Source: Terriglobia bacterium
GTDB taxonomy: Bacteria > Acidobacteriota > Terriglobia > Bryobacterales > Bryobacteraceae
DNA: 60,848 bases
Direction of reading: 5' to 3'
Assembly: GCA_020073145.1 (NCBI GenBank)
Contig: JAIQFS010000033.1
Span: forward strand, 1-60,848
The first letter of the stretch is position 1. Each line of letters starts with the position of its first letter. The notes beneath the pieces are model-generated. The model was not told the origin of the DNA. It worked only from the letters and a program-made list of their open reading frames with translations, and searched no databases. The position numbers and the translations under genes were made by a program. This document shows, piece after piece, positions 34,817 through 43,242 of the stretch.

Positions 34817-34905
34817 GCCCGGGTGGCGAAATCGGCAGACGCAAAGGACTTAAAATCCTTTTCACCGCAAGGTGAGTGCGGGTTCAATTCCCGCCCCGGG
34901 CACCA
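34817..34905 (+). tRNA. tRNA-Leu (anticodon UAA)
   Basis: A complete 89-nt tRNA with encoded CCA. The acceptor stem is GCCCGGG (34817-34823) with CCCGGGC (34895-34901), discriminator A, and CCA at 34903-34905. The anticodon stem AAGGA/TCCTT encloses the loop CTTAAAA, with the anticodon TAA at 34851-34853. A class II variable arm (TCACC-GCAA-GGTGA) and a T arm with TTCAATT confirm Leu. It lies between the divergent purine operon and a TPR-like gene. Confidence 0.97.
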
Positions 34906-34977
34906 TGGATAACCTTAGGCAACGGCCGGTCCGGCGGATACGTCCATGAGAGAGTAGGCCGGATCGCAGCACCTGTA

Positions 34978-34983
34978 TATAAT
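34978..34983 (+). promoter_or_regulatory. Perfect -10 hexamer at the 5' end of the TPR-like gene
   Basis: TATAAT occurs 8 bp before ATG 34991. It overlaps an earlier ATG (34982), so that earlier codon is unlikely to be the start. A transcript starting about 7 bp downstream would be leaderless or nearly so at 34991. No good -35 box is seen at the right spacing. Confidence 0.4.
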
Positions 34984-34990
34984 GAGACCT

Positions 34991-35788
34991 ATGGTAGCCC
35001 GGGCCACGATGCTCGCCTCCGCGCTGTTGTTCGCCTTGGGCGCATTCGCTCAGTCCACGCTGCTCGATACCGGCTACCGGCAGATGTACAACCTGCAGTT
35101 CGCTCAGGCGCACAAGACCTTCGCCGAGTGGGAGCGCCTCCATCCCGACGATCCCATGGGGCCCGCCTCCGACGCTGCGGCCTACCTGTTCACGGAATTT
35201 GACCGCCTCCATATCCTGCAGTCCGAATTTTTCGTGCAGGAAGATCATTTCTACACCGACAAAAAACTCGCCCCCGATCCGGCGCTGAAACAGAAGTTTG
35301 AGGCCGAACTCAACAAGGCCACGGCTCTGACGGGCCTTCATCCAGACGATCCCAACGCGGCGTTCGCCTCCGTCATGTGCCACGGACTGCGCTCCGACTA
35401 CCTCGCGCTGATCGAAAAACGCTACGTCCCGTCATTCAAGGAAATGAAGATCGCGCGCAGTGTCGCCGAGAAGTTGCTGGCGATGTACCCGGACTACTAC
35501 GATGCGTGGATCGCGGTCGGTGTCGAGAATTACATGTTGAGCATCAAGCCCGCGCCGCTGCGCTGGCTGCTGCGTCTGGGCGGCGGGGAAACCGACAAGG
35601 GTCTGGGGATCGAAAAGCTCCGCCTCACCGCCCAGAAGGGCCGGTATCTGTTGCCCTTTGCCCGCCTGCTGCTGGCCGTGGCCGCGCTCCGCGATCGCGA
35701 CAAGACGCGCGCCCGCGACTTGCTGGCCGATCTCGCGCACGAGTTTCCCAATAACCCCCTGTATACGCAGGAACTCGGCCGGCTCTGA
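34991..35788 (+). CDS. Secreted TPR-like protein of unknown function
   Basis: A 265-aa protein with a signal peptide (MVARATMLASALLFALGAFAQ) and a helical body resembling degenerate TPR repeats: YNLQFAQAHKTFAEWERLHPDDPMGP, a central helical hairpin region, then KTRARDLLADLAHEFPNNPLYTQEL at the C-terminus. Such proteins act as periplasmic scaffolds. I recognise no enzyme motif. An in-frame ATG at 34982 exists but lies inside the -10 hexamer. The gene is followed after 64 bp by an ADOP gene on the same strand, so co-transcription is likely. Confidence 0.8.
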   Translation: MVARATMLASALLFALGAFAQSTLLDTGYRQMYNLQFAQAHKTFAEWERLHPDDPMGPASDAAAYLFTEFDRLHILQSEFFVQEDHFYTDKKLAPDPALKQKFEAELNKATALTGLHPDDPNAAFASVMCHGLRSDYLALIEKRYVPSFKEMKIARSVAEKLLAMYPDYYDAWIAVGVENYMLSIKPAPLRWLLRLGGGETDKGLGIEKLRLTAQKGRYLLPFARLLLAVAALRDRDKTRARDLLADLAHEFPNNPLYTQELGRL

Positions 35789-35852
35789 CGGAGGCCCCGC
35801 AATCCCCCGCATTTTCTTGAGACCCTCTCGCCCCGCGAGCGTCAACTGATCT

Positions 35853-38249
35853 ATGGATTTGCTGGCACTCCGCCATGCCTTCCGCGCGTTGCGCCACAGG
35901 CCCGCCTTCGCTCTTGCCGCGATCCTCACCCTCGCCTTGGGGGTCGGCGCCAATATTGCGGTCTACCAGGTCGTCTACGGCGTGCTCATTCAGCCGCTGC
36001 CGTTTCGCGATCCCGCCCGCCTGGTCCAGCTCTGGGAGTCCACCCCGGCCCTTCCTCAGCTTCAGGTCACGGGCCCCGATTTCGACGATTGGCGCAACCG
36101 CGCGCATGCTTTCGAGCAGATGGCCGCCTACACCCTGGCTGCCTTGAATCAGGTCACCCTGCTCAGCCAGGGAGAGCCGGAGAAGATTCACGCCACCATG
36201 GCATCCTACAAATTGTCCTCCACCCTGGGAACCCGGCCGCTGCTCGGTCGTGCCTTTACAGCCGACGAAGAGCGCGCCAAGGCTCGCGTGGGGCTTCTGA
36301 GTGAGAGCCTCTGGCGTCGAAAGTTTGGCGGCGCCCCGGACATCATCGGCCGCCAGATCCGCCTGGAGACCGGCGCCTTCACGGTGATCGGAGTCGTCTC
36401 CACGCCGCAGGCCTTTCCCGCTTGGGCGGACTTTTGGATGCCGCTCTCTTTGATCGATCCGGGACTGGTGAGTGGGCGGAAGTTTCATACGCTGGAAGTG
36501 GTGGCCCGGCTGAGACCGGGAGTGCGAGCAAGCGAGGCGGCATCCGAGGTTCAAGCCGTCGCCCGAAGCCTGGGCCGCCAGCACCCGGCCACCAACGGGA
36601 TCGTGGGCGCCTATCTGATCCCGTTGCAGCGCGAGGTCACCGACGAGGTTCGGCCTTCGATCCTGCTGGTCTGGGCCGCCGTCGGACTGGTGTTATTGAT
36701 CGCCTGCGGAAACCTGGCGCATCTCGTTCTGGCGCGGATGGTGGAACGCCGCCGCGAAATCGAGATCCGGGCCGCGCTCGGTGCGGGCGCAGGTCACATC
36801 ATCCGGCAGGTGCTGGCGGAGAGCCTCCTGCTTGCGGCAGCGGGCGGAGCGCTCGGCTTGGCCCTGGCCGCGGGCGCCACCGAAGCGCTCCGCAGAGTCG
36901 CCGGTGACCAGATACCGCGCCTCGATCAAGCTGGCCTTCACGCGCCGGTCTGGGGGTTCGCCATCGCCGTCTCCGTGATTGGCGCAGTCCTGGTTGCCAT
37001 TCCCGCGTGCTGGCAGACTACCCGGCTGCACTTCGCGCGCGGCACGCCGGCCGGACGGTCCGTCACCCGCGTCCGTTCGCGGCTGAGTTCTCTCCTGATT
37101 GGCGCAGAGGTCGCGTTGGCCTTGGTGGTGGTGGCGGGTGCGGTGCTGCTGGGCCGCAGCTTCCACTCTTTGTTGAACGAAGATCCCGGCTTTGGTGCCG
37201 GGCGCGTGCTCACCGTCCAGGCCGCATGCCGGTGCCCGAATCCGTACCAGCCAGGCCCGTTCTTTGGCGCTCAGGTGCTGCCCGCACTCCGTGCGTTGCC
37301 CGGCGTGGATGCCGCCGCCACGGTGAACTCGGTGCCCATGAGTCTCGGTCCAACCGAACACAGCCGGTTCGCCACCCGGTACGGCGTCGACGGTAGGACC
37401 TTCCCCGCGGGCGACTTCCCCGTCGCTCAGTACCGCTGGGTGTCGCCGGACTACTTCCGCACGCTGGGAATTCCGCTGCACCGCGGCAGATGGCTTACCG
37501 AGGCCGACCGGCAGCAGCCCGTCTTGCTGATTAACGAAGCCCTGGCGCGGCGCTGGTTTCCGCGGCAGGACCCCACCGGCCAACGCCTCATCCTGGGCGT
37601 CGTCGATCCGCAGCAGACGCGGGTCCGGATCGCCGGCGTGGTCGGCGATGTCCGCGAACTGGGGCTGGATCAAGAGGCCCCGCCCATCATTTACGGGATT
37701 TCGACCCTTCCGGACATGACCGTCGTGGTGAAGACCAACCGCGACCCCGCCGAGTTGATGCCTGCCATCCGCGAAGCCCTTCAGCGCGCCGATCCGGGGA
37801 TGGCGGTGAGCCCGGTGCGGCCGCTCGAGAGCTATGTCCGCGAGTCGCTGGCCCGCCGCCGTCTCGCCCTGGGCCTGCTGGCCGCATTTGGAGCGCTGGC
37901 GGCTATCCTCATCGCGGCAGGGATCTATAGTCTGCTGGCGTACGCAGTGAATGCACGGCTTCGCGAACTCGGAGTGCGCGCGGCCGTCGGCGCTACCCCA
38001 GCCATGCTGCTTCGCATGATTCTTCGCGAGGCTGCGTCAGTGGCCATGCCCGGATTGATCGCCGGATCGCTCGGGTTTCTTGTGGCGGCCCGCTGGATGA
38101 AGAGTCTGGTCTATCAGCTCTCCCCGGTCGATCCGATTTCCATCGTGACTGCGGCGGTGGCGCTTTTCGCGCTCACCCTGGTTTCGGCATGGCTGCCGGG
38201 AAGGCGCGCATCCAGAGCCGACGCTGCCACCGCCTTGCGCGCCGAGTAG
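35853..38249 (+). CDS. ADOP-family orphan ABC permease, without N-terminal domain
   Basis: A 798-aa MacB/FtsX-like duplicated permease that starts directly with the first transmembrane helix (LALRHAFRALRHRPAFALAA then LTLALGVGANIAVY). It therefore lacks the cytoplasmic N-terminal domain of the PadR-linked ADOPs. Two periplasmic core domains alternate with FtsX-type helix blocks (LLIACGNLAHLVLARMVERRREIEIRAALGAG is the landmark at residues about 284-315). The C-terminus ends in RASRADAATALRAE. No PadR gene or ATPase gene is near. It follows the TPR-like gene. Confidence 0.92.
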   Translation: MDLLALRHAFRALRHRPAFALAAILTLALGVGANIAVYQVVYGVLIQPLPFRDPARLVQLWESTPALPQLQVTGPDFDDWRNRAHAFEQMAAYTLAALNQVTLLSQGEPEKIHATMASYKLSSTLGTRPLLGRAFTADEERAKARVGLLSESLWRRKFGGAPDIIGRQIRLETGAFTVIGVVSTPQAFPAWADFWMPLSLIDPGLVSGRKFHTLEVVARLRPGVRASEAASEVQAVARSLGRQHPATNGIVGAYLIPLQREVTDEVRPSILLVWAAVGLVLLIACGNLAHLVLARMVERRREIEIRAALGAGAGHIIRQVLAESLLLAAAGGALGLALAAGATEALRRVAGDQIPRLDQAGLHAPVWGFAIAVSVIGAVLVAIPACWQTTRLHFARGTPAGRSVTRVRSRLSSLLIGAEVALALVVVAGAVLLGRSFHSLLNEDPGFGAGRVLTVQAACRCPNPYQPGPFFGAQVLPALRALPGVDAAATVNSVPMSLGPTEHSRFATRYGVDGRTFPAGDFPVAQYRWVSPDYFRTLGIPLHRGRWLTEADRQQPVLLINEALARRWFPRQDPTGQRLILGVVDPQQTRVRIAGVVGDVRELGLDQEAPPIIYGISTLPDMTVVVKTNRDPAELMPAIREALQRADPGMAVSPVRPLESYVRESLARRRLALGLLAAFGALAAILIAAGIYSLLAYAVNARLRELGVRAAVGATPAMLLRMILREAASVAMPGLIAGSLGFLVAARWMKSLVYQLSPVDPISIVTAAVALFALTLVSAWLPGRRASRADAATALRAE

Positions 38250-38273
38250 GTCGGCGCCCCTTCAGGGTGGCCT

Positions 38274-38972
38274 CTACCGTTTTACCGGCTTGCCGTAGAC
38301 TTCGATGAACGCGACATCGGACCAGCCGCCCGGTCCGTGGCCGCTCCCCGGCATCAGGTCGGTGAAGCCGACTTCATCCACTTTGCTCAGATCTGGCTTC
38401 GCCACGAAATTTCCCTTGGTGACCTGTTTGTCCACGTCGAGCTTGAGCCAGCGCACTTCCGAAATGGAAAACTCGCTCTCGTGCCAATCCACCGTCGAGC
38501 CGTCCGCGCGGTCGCCCACCAGCCAGGTTCCGTCGGCCAGTTTGATCATGGGGTGAACCTGGTGGAAGCCCGACACCTTGGTCAGCCAGCGGATTTTCGC
38601 CAGGCCGGTCAGGTCGACATAGTTGTCCTTGTCCCTCAATGCGGCCGCGCACGTGGAAGTGCACAGTCCGGTCCACACGTGCGTGGGATTGCTCTCATTG
38701 GTGTCGGTGCCGGTAGCCTGCATGTCCTTGCCGTCGCCGTAGAGCTTGAGTTCCAGATTGGCATTGGCTACGTTGCTCGGGGCGACTGCGTGCTCGCCGC
38801 CGTCCGGGGCTTGCTTCCACTGCTCGCGGAAGAACAGCGGAGGACGCGGCGGCCCCGCCGGCTCCCGCCGGACTTGGCCCTCGCGCGCCGGCTCCTGTGC
38901 GAATGCGCTTCCTGCCAGCCCCAGCGCCAGCAACCCCAGTCCCGCCGATACCGTCATGATGCGTCGTAGCAT
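38274..38972 (-). CDS. Secreted protein of unknown function
   Basis: A 232-aa protein with a signal peptide (RIMTVSAGLGLLALGLAGSAFAQE) and a beta-rich domain that suggests a galactose-binding-like or jelly-roll fold (for example YVDLTGLAKIRWLTKVSGFHQVHPMIKLADGTWLVGD and a C-terminal SDVAFIEVYGKPVKR). Similar proteins are annotated as hypothetical in Acidobacteria and Planctomycetes, sometimes near sugar-processing genes, but I cannot assign a function. ATG 38972 is chosen for its GGAGG at good spacing. A perfect TATAAT lies upstream. Confidence 0.72.
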   Translation of the reverse strand: MLRRIMTVSAGLGLLALGLAGSAFAQEPAREGQVRREPAGPPRPPLFFREQWKQAPDGGEHAVAPSNVANANLELKLYGDGKDMQATGTDTNESNPTHVWTGLCTSTCAAALRDKDNYVDLTGLAKIRWLTKVSGFHQVHPMIKLADGTWLVGDRADGSTVDWHESEFSISEVRWLKLDVDKQVTKGNFVAKPDLSKVDEVGFTDLMPGSGHGPGGWSDVAFIEVYGKPVKR

Positions 38973-39276
38973 GCGATCCTCCAGATCCCCATTCGGGGCC
39001 ATTATATCGAATGCTGCGCCGGCTCAAAGGCCAACAGCCCATCTTTGTCGCCCACATCCATCGCCACCGCCTTAAATGTCCGCAGGCCGGGGATGTACGG
39101 GTCGATCATCGCTCAGAGCGCATTGGCCGCCCAGCGGGCAACCGCGCCGATTTCCTGGAGATTCCACCTCCGTTCCACCGATTCTCCACCCTGCCGTTCC
39201 CTGGCTCGATTTCCTCCGGAACAAAAGAAGGAGCCGCGCGTATAAGATGCTTTAAGGAACCCCACTCGGAGTCTGT
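38973..39276. other. Divergent intergenic region, 304 bp
   Basis: The spacer between the secreted protein (minus) and an ADOP (plus) holds no gene that I can support. For the minus gene it contains a perfect TATAAT (39001-39006 read as ATTATA on the plus strand), about 30 bp before the start, with TTGAGC as the nearest -35-like hexamer at a short spacing of 15. For the plus gene it contains TATAAG (39241-39246), 30 bp before the start, with no strong -35. The middle 200 bp show no clear repeat or hairpin. Confidence 0.45.
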
Positions 39277-41769
39277 ATGCACTTCTCTGGTGAATTGCGT
39301 TGTGCGGTCCGGACGCTGGCCAAATCGCCCGTCTTTGCTTCGGTCGCCGTGCTCTCTCTCTCGCTCGGCATCGGCGCCAACACCGCTGTCTTCAGCATGC
39401 TCGACCACGTCCTGCTGCAGCTGCTTCCGGTCCAGAGCCCGAAGCAGTTGGTCCAGCTCCGGGAGCTGGGCAGCCACTATGGCAGCAATACGGGGATGAA
39501 CGCGTTGTCGTACCCCATCTACACCGACTTTCGTGACCAGAACCAGGTCTTCAGCGGCATGCTCTGCCGCTACCAGTTGCCGGTGAGCATGAGCGAAGCC
39601 GGGCGGAACGAACGTGCCATGGGAGAGTTGGTCTCTGGAACCTACTTCCCGGTTCTCGGCGTGCGGCCGGCGCTCGGCCGCCTGTTCGGGCCGGAAGACG
39701 ACCGCACGCCCAGCGGAGCACCCTATGCCGTCCTGGGATATGACTACTGGCAGCGCCGGTACGCCGGCGATCCTTCCGTGGTGGGCAAGCAGATCCTGGT
39801 GAACAATCGCCAACTCACCGTCATCGGCGTCGTCCAGACCGGCTTTGAGGGGGTCGAGCGGCTTTTCTCCACCCAGATCTACATCCCCATGATGATGGCG
39901 CCGCAGATGATTGACAATCCGAAGCCACTCGAGGACCGCCGTCGCCGCTGGGTCCAAGTCTTTGGGCGGCTCAAGCCCGGCGTTCCGCTGAGCGCCGCCC
40001 AAGCTTCGCTGCAACCGATCTTTCACCATGTCCTGGAAATGGAGGTTCAGCAGAAGGAGTTCGCGCACGCCTCCGCCTACTCGCGCGAACAGTTCCTAAA
40101 AATGCGGATCGACGCCATGCCGGGCGGCACCGGGCAGAATGAGGCCAAGCAGTTCCTGGAAGCCCCGTTGTGGGTCCTCATGGGCATGGTCGGACTGGTT
40201 TTACTGATCGCCTGCGCCAACGTGGCCAACCTGATGATCGCGCGTTCCACTGCCCGCCAGAAGGAAATGGCGGTCCGCCTGGCGCTGGGCGCCGGCCGAG
40301 GCCGCCTGGTCCGCCAGCTTCTGGTAGAGAGTGCGCTGCTCTCGCTCATGGGCGGGCTGCTCGCCTTCCTGATGTTGCGGCCGACCATGCGCCTGTTACT
40401 CGGCATCTTTCCGCAGATGGATCCGCCCATCCGGATCGAGTCGGGCGCGGATCCGACTGTGCTGTTGTTCACCCTGGGAGTCTCGCTGCTGACCGCGCTG
40501 CTCTTCGGCCTGGCGCCGGCGTTGCAGGCCACCCGGACGTCGCTTGCCACCACCCTGAAGGACCAGGCGGGCGCCGTGGTGGGCGGCGGCGCAGGCTGGC
40601 GCAAGGTCCTGGTGTCGGCCCAGGTCAGCCTCTCCCTCCTGCTGCTGATCGGTGCCGGCCTGTTCGTCCGCAGTCTCCGGAACCTGAAAGATCTCAACCC
40701 TGGGTTCGAGGTCAGCAGCCTGTTGTCCTTTTCGGTTGACCCCACGTTGAGCGGCTACAAGCTCGATCGCGCGAAGCAGTTCTACAAGCAACTGACTCTC
40801 GAACTGGCCGCGCTTCCCGGCGTTCGCTCAGCCGCCATCTGCGTGGTTCCGCCGCTCACGTTTAACGAGTGGGACAGCACCGTCAGCGTGGCGGGCTACT
40901 CCGCCAAGCCTGGCGAAGACATGAATCCCTGGGTGAACCACGTGTCTCCCGGCTTTTTCGCGGCCCTGAAAATCCCGCTCTACGCCGGCCGCGATTTCAC
41001 CGATCGCGACAGCACCGGTGCGCCCAAGGTGGCCATCGTCAACGAGAAATTCGCGCGCCACTACTTCGGCGACCAGTCCCCCGTCGGCCGGCACATCGGC
41101 CTGGGTGGCGATCCCGGAACCAAGACCGATATCGAAATCATCGGCGTCGTGCGGGATACCAAGTACATGACCATGCGCGCCGACATGCCCCGCCAGGTCT
41201 ACTTCCCCTATCTGCAGAACGATTGGGTGAGCGGCATGACCGCTTACGTCCGCACCGGTCTGACGCCGGAGCAGATGTTCCCCGTGCTCCGTGGCGCCGT
41301 CCGGAAAATCGACTCGAACCTGCCCGTCTTCCTCATGAAGACCGAGGAACGCCAGCGCGACGATTCGCTTGCGGTCGAACGGCTGGCCGCCAGCCTGTCC
41401 ACCGCCTTCGGCGTCCTAGCCACGGTGCTCGCCGCCGTTGGACTCTACGGCGTGATGGCATTCATCGTGGCCCGCCGCACGCGCGAAATCGGCATCCGCA
41501 TGGCGCTGGGCGCCATGACCGGCAACGTCATCTGGCTGGTGATGGGCGAGGTTCTCGGGCTGGTGGGGATCGGAGTGCTGATCGGTCTTCCCGCGGCGTT
41601 GGGGCTGACGCGCCTGCTGGCCAGCCAGCTTTATGACGTCAAGCCCAACGACCCCGCCACTCTCGTTTGGGCCACCCTGGGAATCGCCGCGATCGCGGCC
41701 CTGTCCGGGTACCTGCCGGCGCGGCGGGCCACGCGCGTTGACCCGGTCCAGGCCATCCGTTGGGAATAG
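39277..41769 (+). CDS. ADOP-family orphan ABC permease, without N-terminal domain
   Basis: An 830-aa ADOP that begins at the first helix (LRCAVRTLAKSPVFASVAV, then LSLGIGANTAVFSMLDHV). It has the usual two MacB-like periplasmic domains and FtsX-type helix blocks: LIACANVANLMIARSTARQKEMAVRLALGAG and the C-terminal IGIRMALGAMTGNVIWLVMGEVLG. The protein ends in RRATRVDPVQAIRWE. Like the gene at 35853 it lacks the PadR-linked cytoplasmic N-terminal domain, and no ATPase or PadR gene accompanies it. It may be regulated on its own from TATAAG at 39241. Confidence 0.92.
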   Translation: MHFSGELRCAVRTLAKSPVFASVAVLSLSLGIGANTAVFSMLDHVLLQLLPVQSPKQLVQLRELGSHYGSNTGMNALSYPIYTDFRDQNQVFSGMLCRYQLPVSMSEAGRNERAMGELVSGTYFPVLGVRPALGRLFGPEDDRTPSGAPYAVLGYDYWQRRYAGDPSVVGKQILVNNRQLTVIGVVQTGFEGVERLFSTQIYIPMMMAPQMIDNPKPLEDRRRRWVQVFGRLKPGVPLSAAQASLQPIFHHVLEMEVQQKEFAHASAYSREQFLKMRIDAMPGGTGQNEAKQFLEAPLWVLMGMVGLVLLIACANVANLMIARSTARQKEMAVRLALGAGRGRLVRQLLVESALLSLMGGLLAFLMLRPTMRLLLGIFPQMDPPIRIESGADPTVLLFTLGVSLLTALLFGLAPALQATRTSLATTLKDQAGAVVGGGAGWRKVLVSAQVSLSLLLLIGAGLFVRSLRNLKDLNPGFEVSSLLSFSVDPTLSGYKLDRAKQFYKQLTLELAALPGVRSAAICVVPPLTFNEWDSTVSVAGYSAKPGEDMNPWVNHVSPGFFAALKIPLYAGRDFTDRDSTGAPKVAIVNEKFARHYFGDQSPVGRHIGLGGDPGTKTDIEIIGVVRDTKYMTMRADMPRQVYFPYLQNDWVSGMTAYVRTGLTPEQMFPVLRGAVRKIDSNLPVFLMKTEERQRDDSLAVERLAASLSTAFGVLATVLAAVGLYGVMAFIVARRTREIGIRMALGAMTGNVIWLVMGEVLGLVGIGVLIGLPAALGLTRLLASQLYDVKPNDPATLVWATLGIAAIAALSGYLPARRATRVDPVQAIRWE

Positions 41770-41789
41770 CGGCTGCGAGGGGAGTTGGG

Positions 41790-42110
41790 CTAAGCGGCGC
41801 CGTCGAGCACCTGGCGAATCCGGTTCTCGATCTCCGCTTCGGTTTCCTTGCCGGCGAATTTGATCTCGCGATAGAACCCCCGCGGCCCAATGATGCGCAC
41901 CGCATAGCCTGGCGGCTTTCGCGCCGGGACCACCCAGGCCTCATGTTCTGCCGTCAGGCTCGAGCAGCCGGCAATCACGGCCTCTTCCACGCTCTTGCGC
42001 CGGTGCGAAGGGATTCCTTTGACATCCGAAACCGTCACGCCGGATGTCCCAGTTTCCAGTCCTGGGTAAAGCCCCAGTGCACCCTTCTCGACGTGGTCCC
42101 ACGGTTCCAT
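41790..42110 (-). CDS. Small protein of unknown function
   Basis: A 106-aa protein (108 aa from an ATG six bases upstream). It has a mixed alpha/beta C-terminal half (EAWVVPARKPPGYAVRIIGPRGFYREIKFAGKETEAEIENRIRQVL), which looks like a compact strand-strand-helix domain. No family recognised. There is no obvious Shine-Dalgarno sequence, so coding status is probable but not certain. It is convergent with the ADOP, 20 bp apart. Confidence 0.55.
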   Translation of the reverse strand: MEPWDHVEKGALGLYPGLETGTSGVTVSDVKGIPSHRRKSVEEAVIAGCSSLTAEHEAWVVPARKPPGYAVRIIGPRGFYREIKFAGKETEAEIENRIRQVLDGAA

Positions 42111-42200
42111 GCTCATAGGAGATCTATCGATATTGTGAGGCCGCCGGGCGTGTCATTCCTAGTCACAGAAGTACTGCAGGCCGTATCACCCCGCACCAAC

Positions 42201-42235
42201 TAGTACAATTCCGCCAGTTTCGTAGTACGATTCCG
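42201..42235. repeat. 13-bp imperfect direct repeat, period 22
   Basis: TAGTACAATTCCG (42201-42213) recurs as TAGTACGATTCCG (42223-42235), with one mismatch and a 22-bp period, about two helical turns. It lies in the 156-bp spacer between the small gene (minus, starting 42110) and the 3' end of the quinone oxidoreductase, and could be a binding-site pair upstream of the small gene. Confidence 0.4.
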
Positions 42236-42266
42236 GCCAAACCGGCGCCGCAGGTTGGGCGCCTCC

Positions 42267-43235
42267 TTACATTCTCAGCAGCAGTTTGCCGGTGGTCTTG
42301 CGGGCTTCCATGTCACGGTGGGATTGAGCCGTTTCCGCCAGCGGATATTCGCGATCGATGCGCAGTTGCACTTTGCCTTCGGCGATCCAGCGGAACAGGT
42401 CGCCGGAACGCCAGGCCAGCTCCTCTGGCTTGGCAATGTGGCTGGCCAGCGTGGGGCGGGCGAGAAACAGCGAGCCCTTGGCGGTCAGCGTGCGGGTGTC
42501 GAGCGGATCGACGGGGCCGCTGGCCACGCCGAAGTGAACCATCATCCCGCGGGCCTTCAGGCACTCGAAGCCCCTGAGGTACGTGGCCTGCCCCACCGAA
42601 TCGTAGACGACATCCACGCCCGCGCCGCCGGTAAGCCGCTTCACTTCCGCTACCCAATCCTGCTGGTCGTAGAGGATGGCGTCGCTGGCGCCGGCCTGGC
42701 GCGCCAGGTCGGCTTTGGCTTGCGTGCCCACGGTGGCGATCGCGCGCGTGCCCAGCATCGTCGCCATCTGCACCAGCAGCCGGCCCGTGCCGCCGGCCGC
42801 GGCATGGACCAGCGCCGTGTGCCCTGGCTTCAAGGGAAACGTGGAGTGCGTCAGGTAGTGCGCTGTCATGCCCTGGAGCAGGGCGGCCGCCGCCGTGCGA
42901 AACTCCACGTTCGCGGGAAGCCGCACCAGCATTTTGGCCGGCACGGCCTGGGATTCGGCGTACGATCCGCGCGTCATGCACCACGCGACGCGATCGCCCG
43001 GCTGGAAGCCTGTCACGCCTTCGCCCGTGCGTTCCACCGTGCCCGCGCCTTCCGAGCCCAGCACGGCGGGCAGCGGGATTTTGTTGATGCCGCTGCGCGC
43101 ATTCAGATCGGTAAAGTTGACGCCCGACAGGGCCACCTTCACCAGCACCTCGCCTTGGGCCGGCTCGGGCAGGGGACGGTCTCCGAAGCGCAACACTTCG
43201 GGTCCGCCGGTTTGTTCGATATAGATGGCTTTCAT
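42267..43235 (-). CDS. Quinone oxidoreductase-type medium-chain reductase
   Basis: A 322-aa zinc-free medium-chain dehydrogenase/reductase related to NADPH:quinone oxidoreductase (QOR). The N-terminal catalytic part contains VALSGVNFTDLNARSG and LGSEGAGTVE. The Rossmann part has VHAAAGGTGRLLVQMATMLGTRAIATVGT, with an AAAGGxG nucleotide motif. The structural zinc cysteines are absent, as expected for QOR. It lies 7 bp downstream of the crotonase gene on the same strand, so the two are co-transcribed. The substrate in this pathway is unknown; enone or enoyl-thioester reduction is also possible. Confidence 0.9.
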   Translation of the reverse strand: MKAIYIEQTGGPEVLRFGDRPLPEPAQGEVLVKVALSGVNFTDLNARSGINKIPLPAVLGSEGAGTVERTGEGVTGFQPGDRVAWCMTRGSYAESQAVPAKMLVRLPANVEFRTAAAALLQGMTAHYLTHSTFPLKPGHTALVHAAAGGTGRLLVQMATMLGTRAIATVGTQAKADLARQAGASDAILYDQQDWVAEVKRLTGGAGVDVVYDSVGQATYLRGFECLKARGMMVHFGVASGPVDPLDTRTLTAKGSLFLARPTLASHIAKPEELAWRSGDLFRWIAEGKVQLRIDREYPLAETAQSHRDMEARKTTGKLLLRM

Positions 43236-43242
43236 AAGAGGA

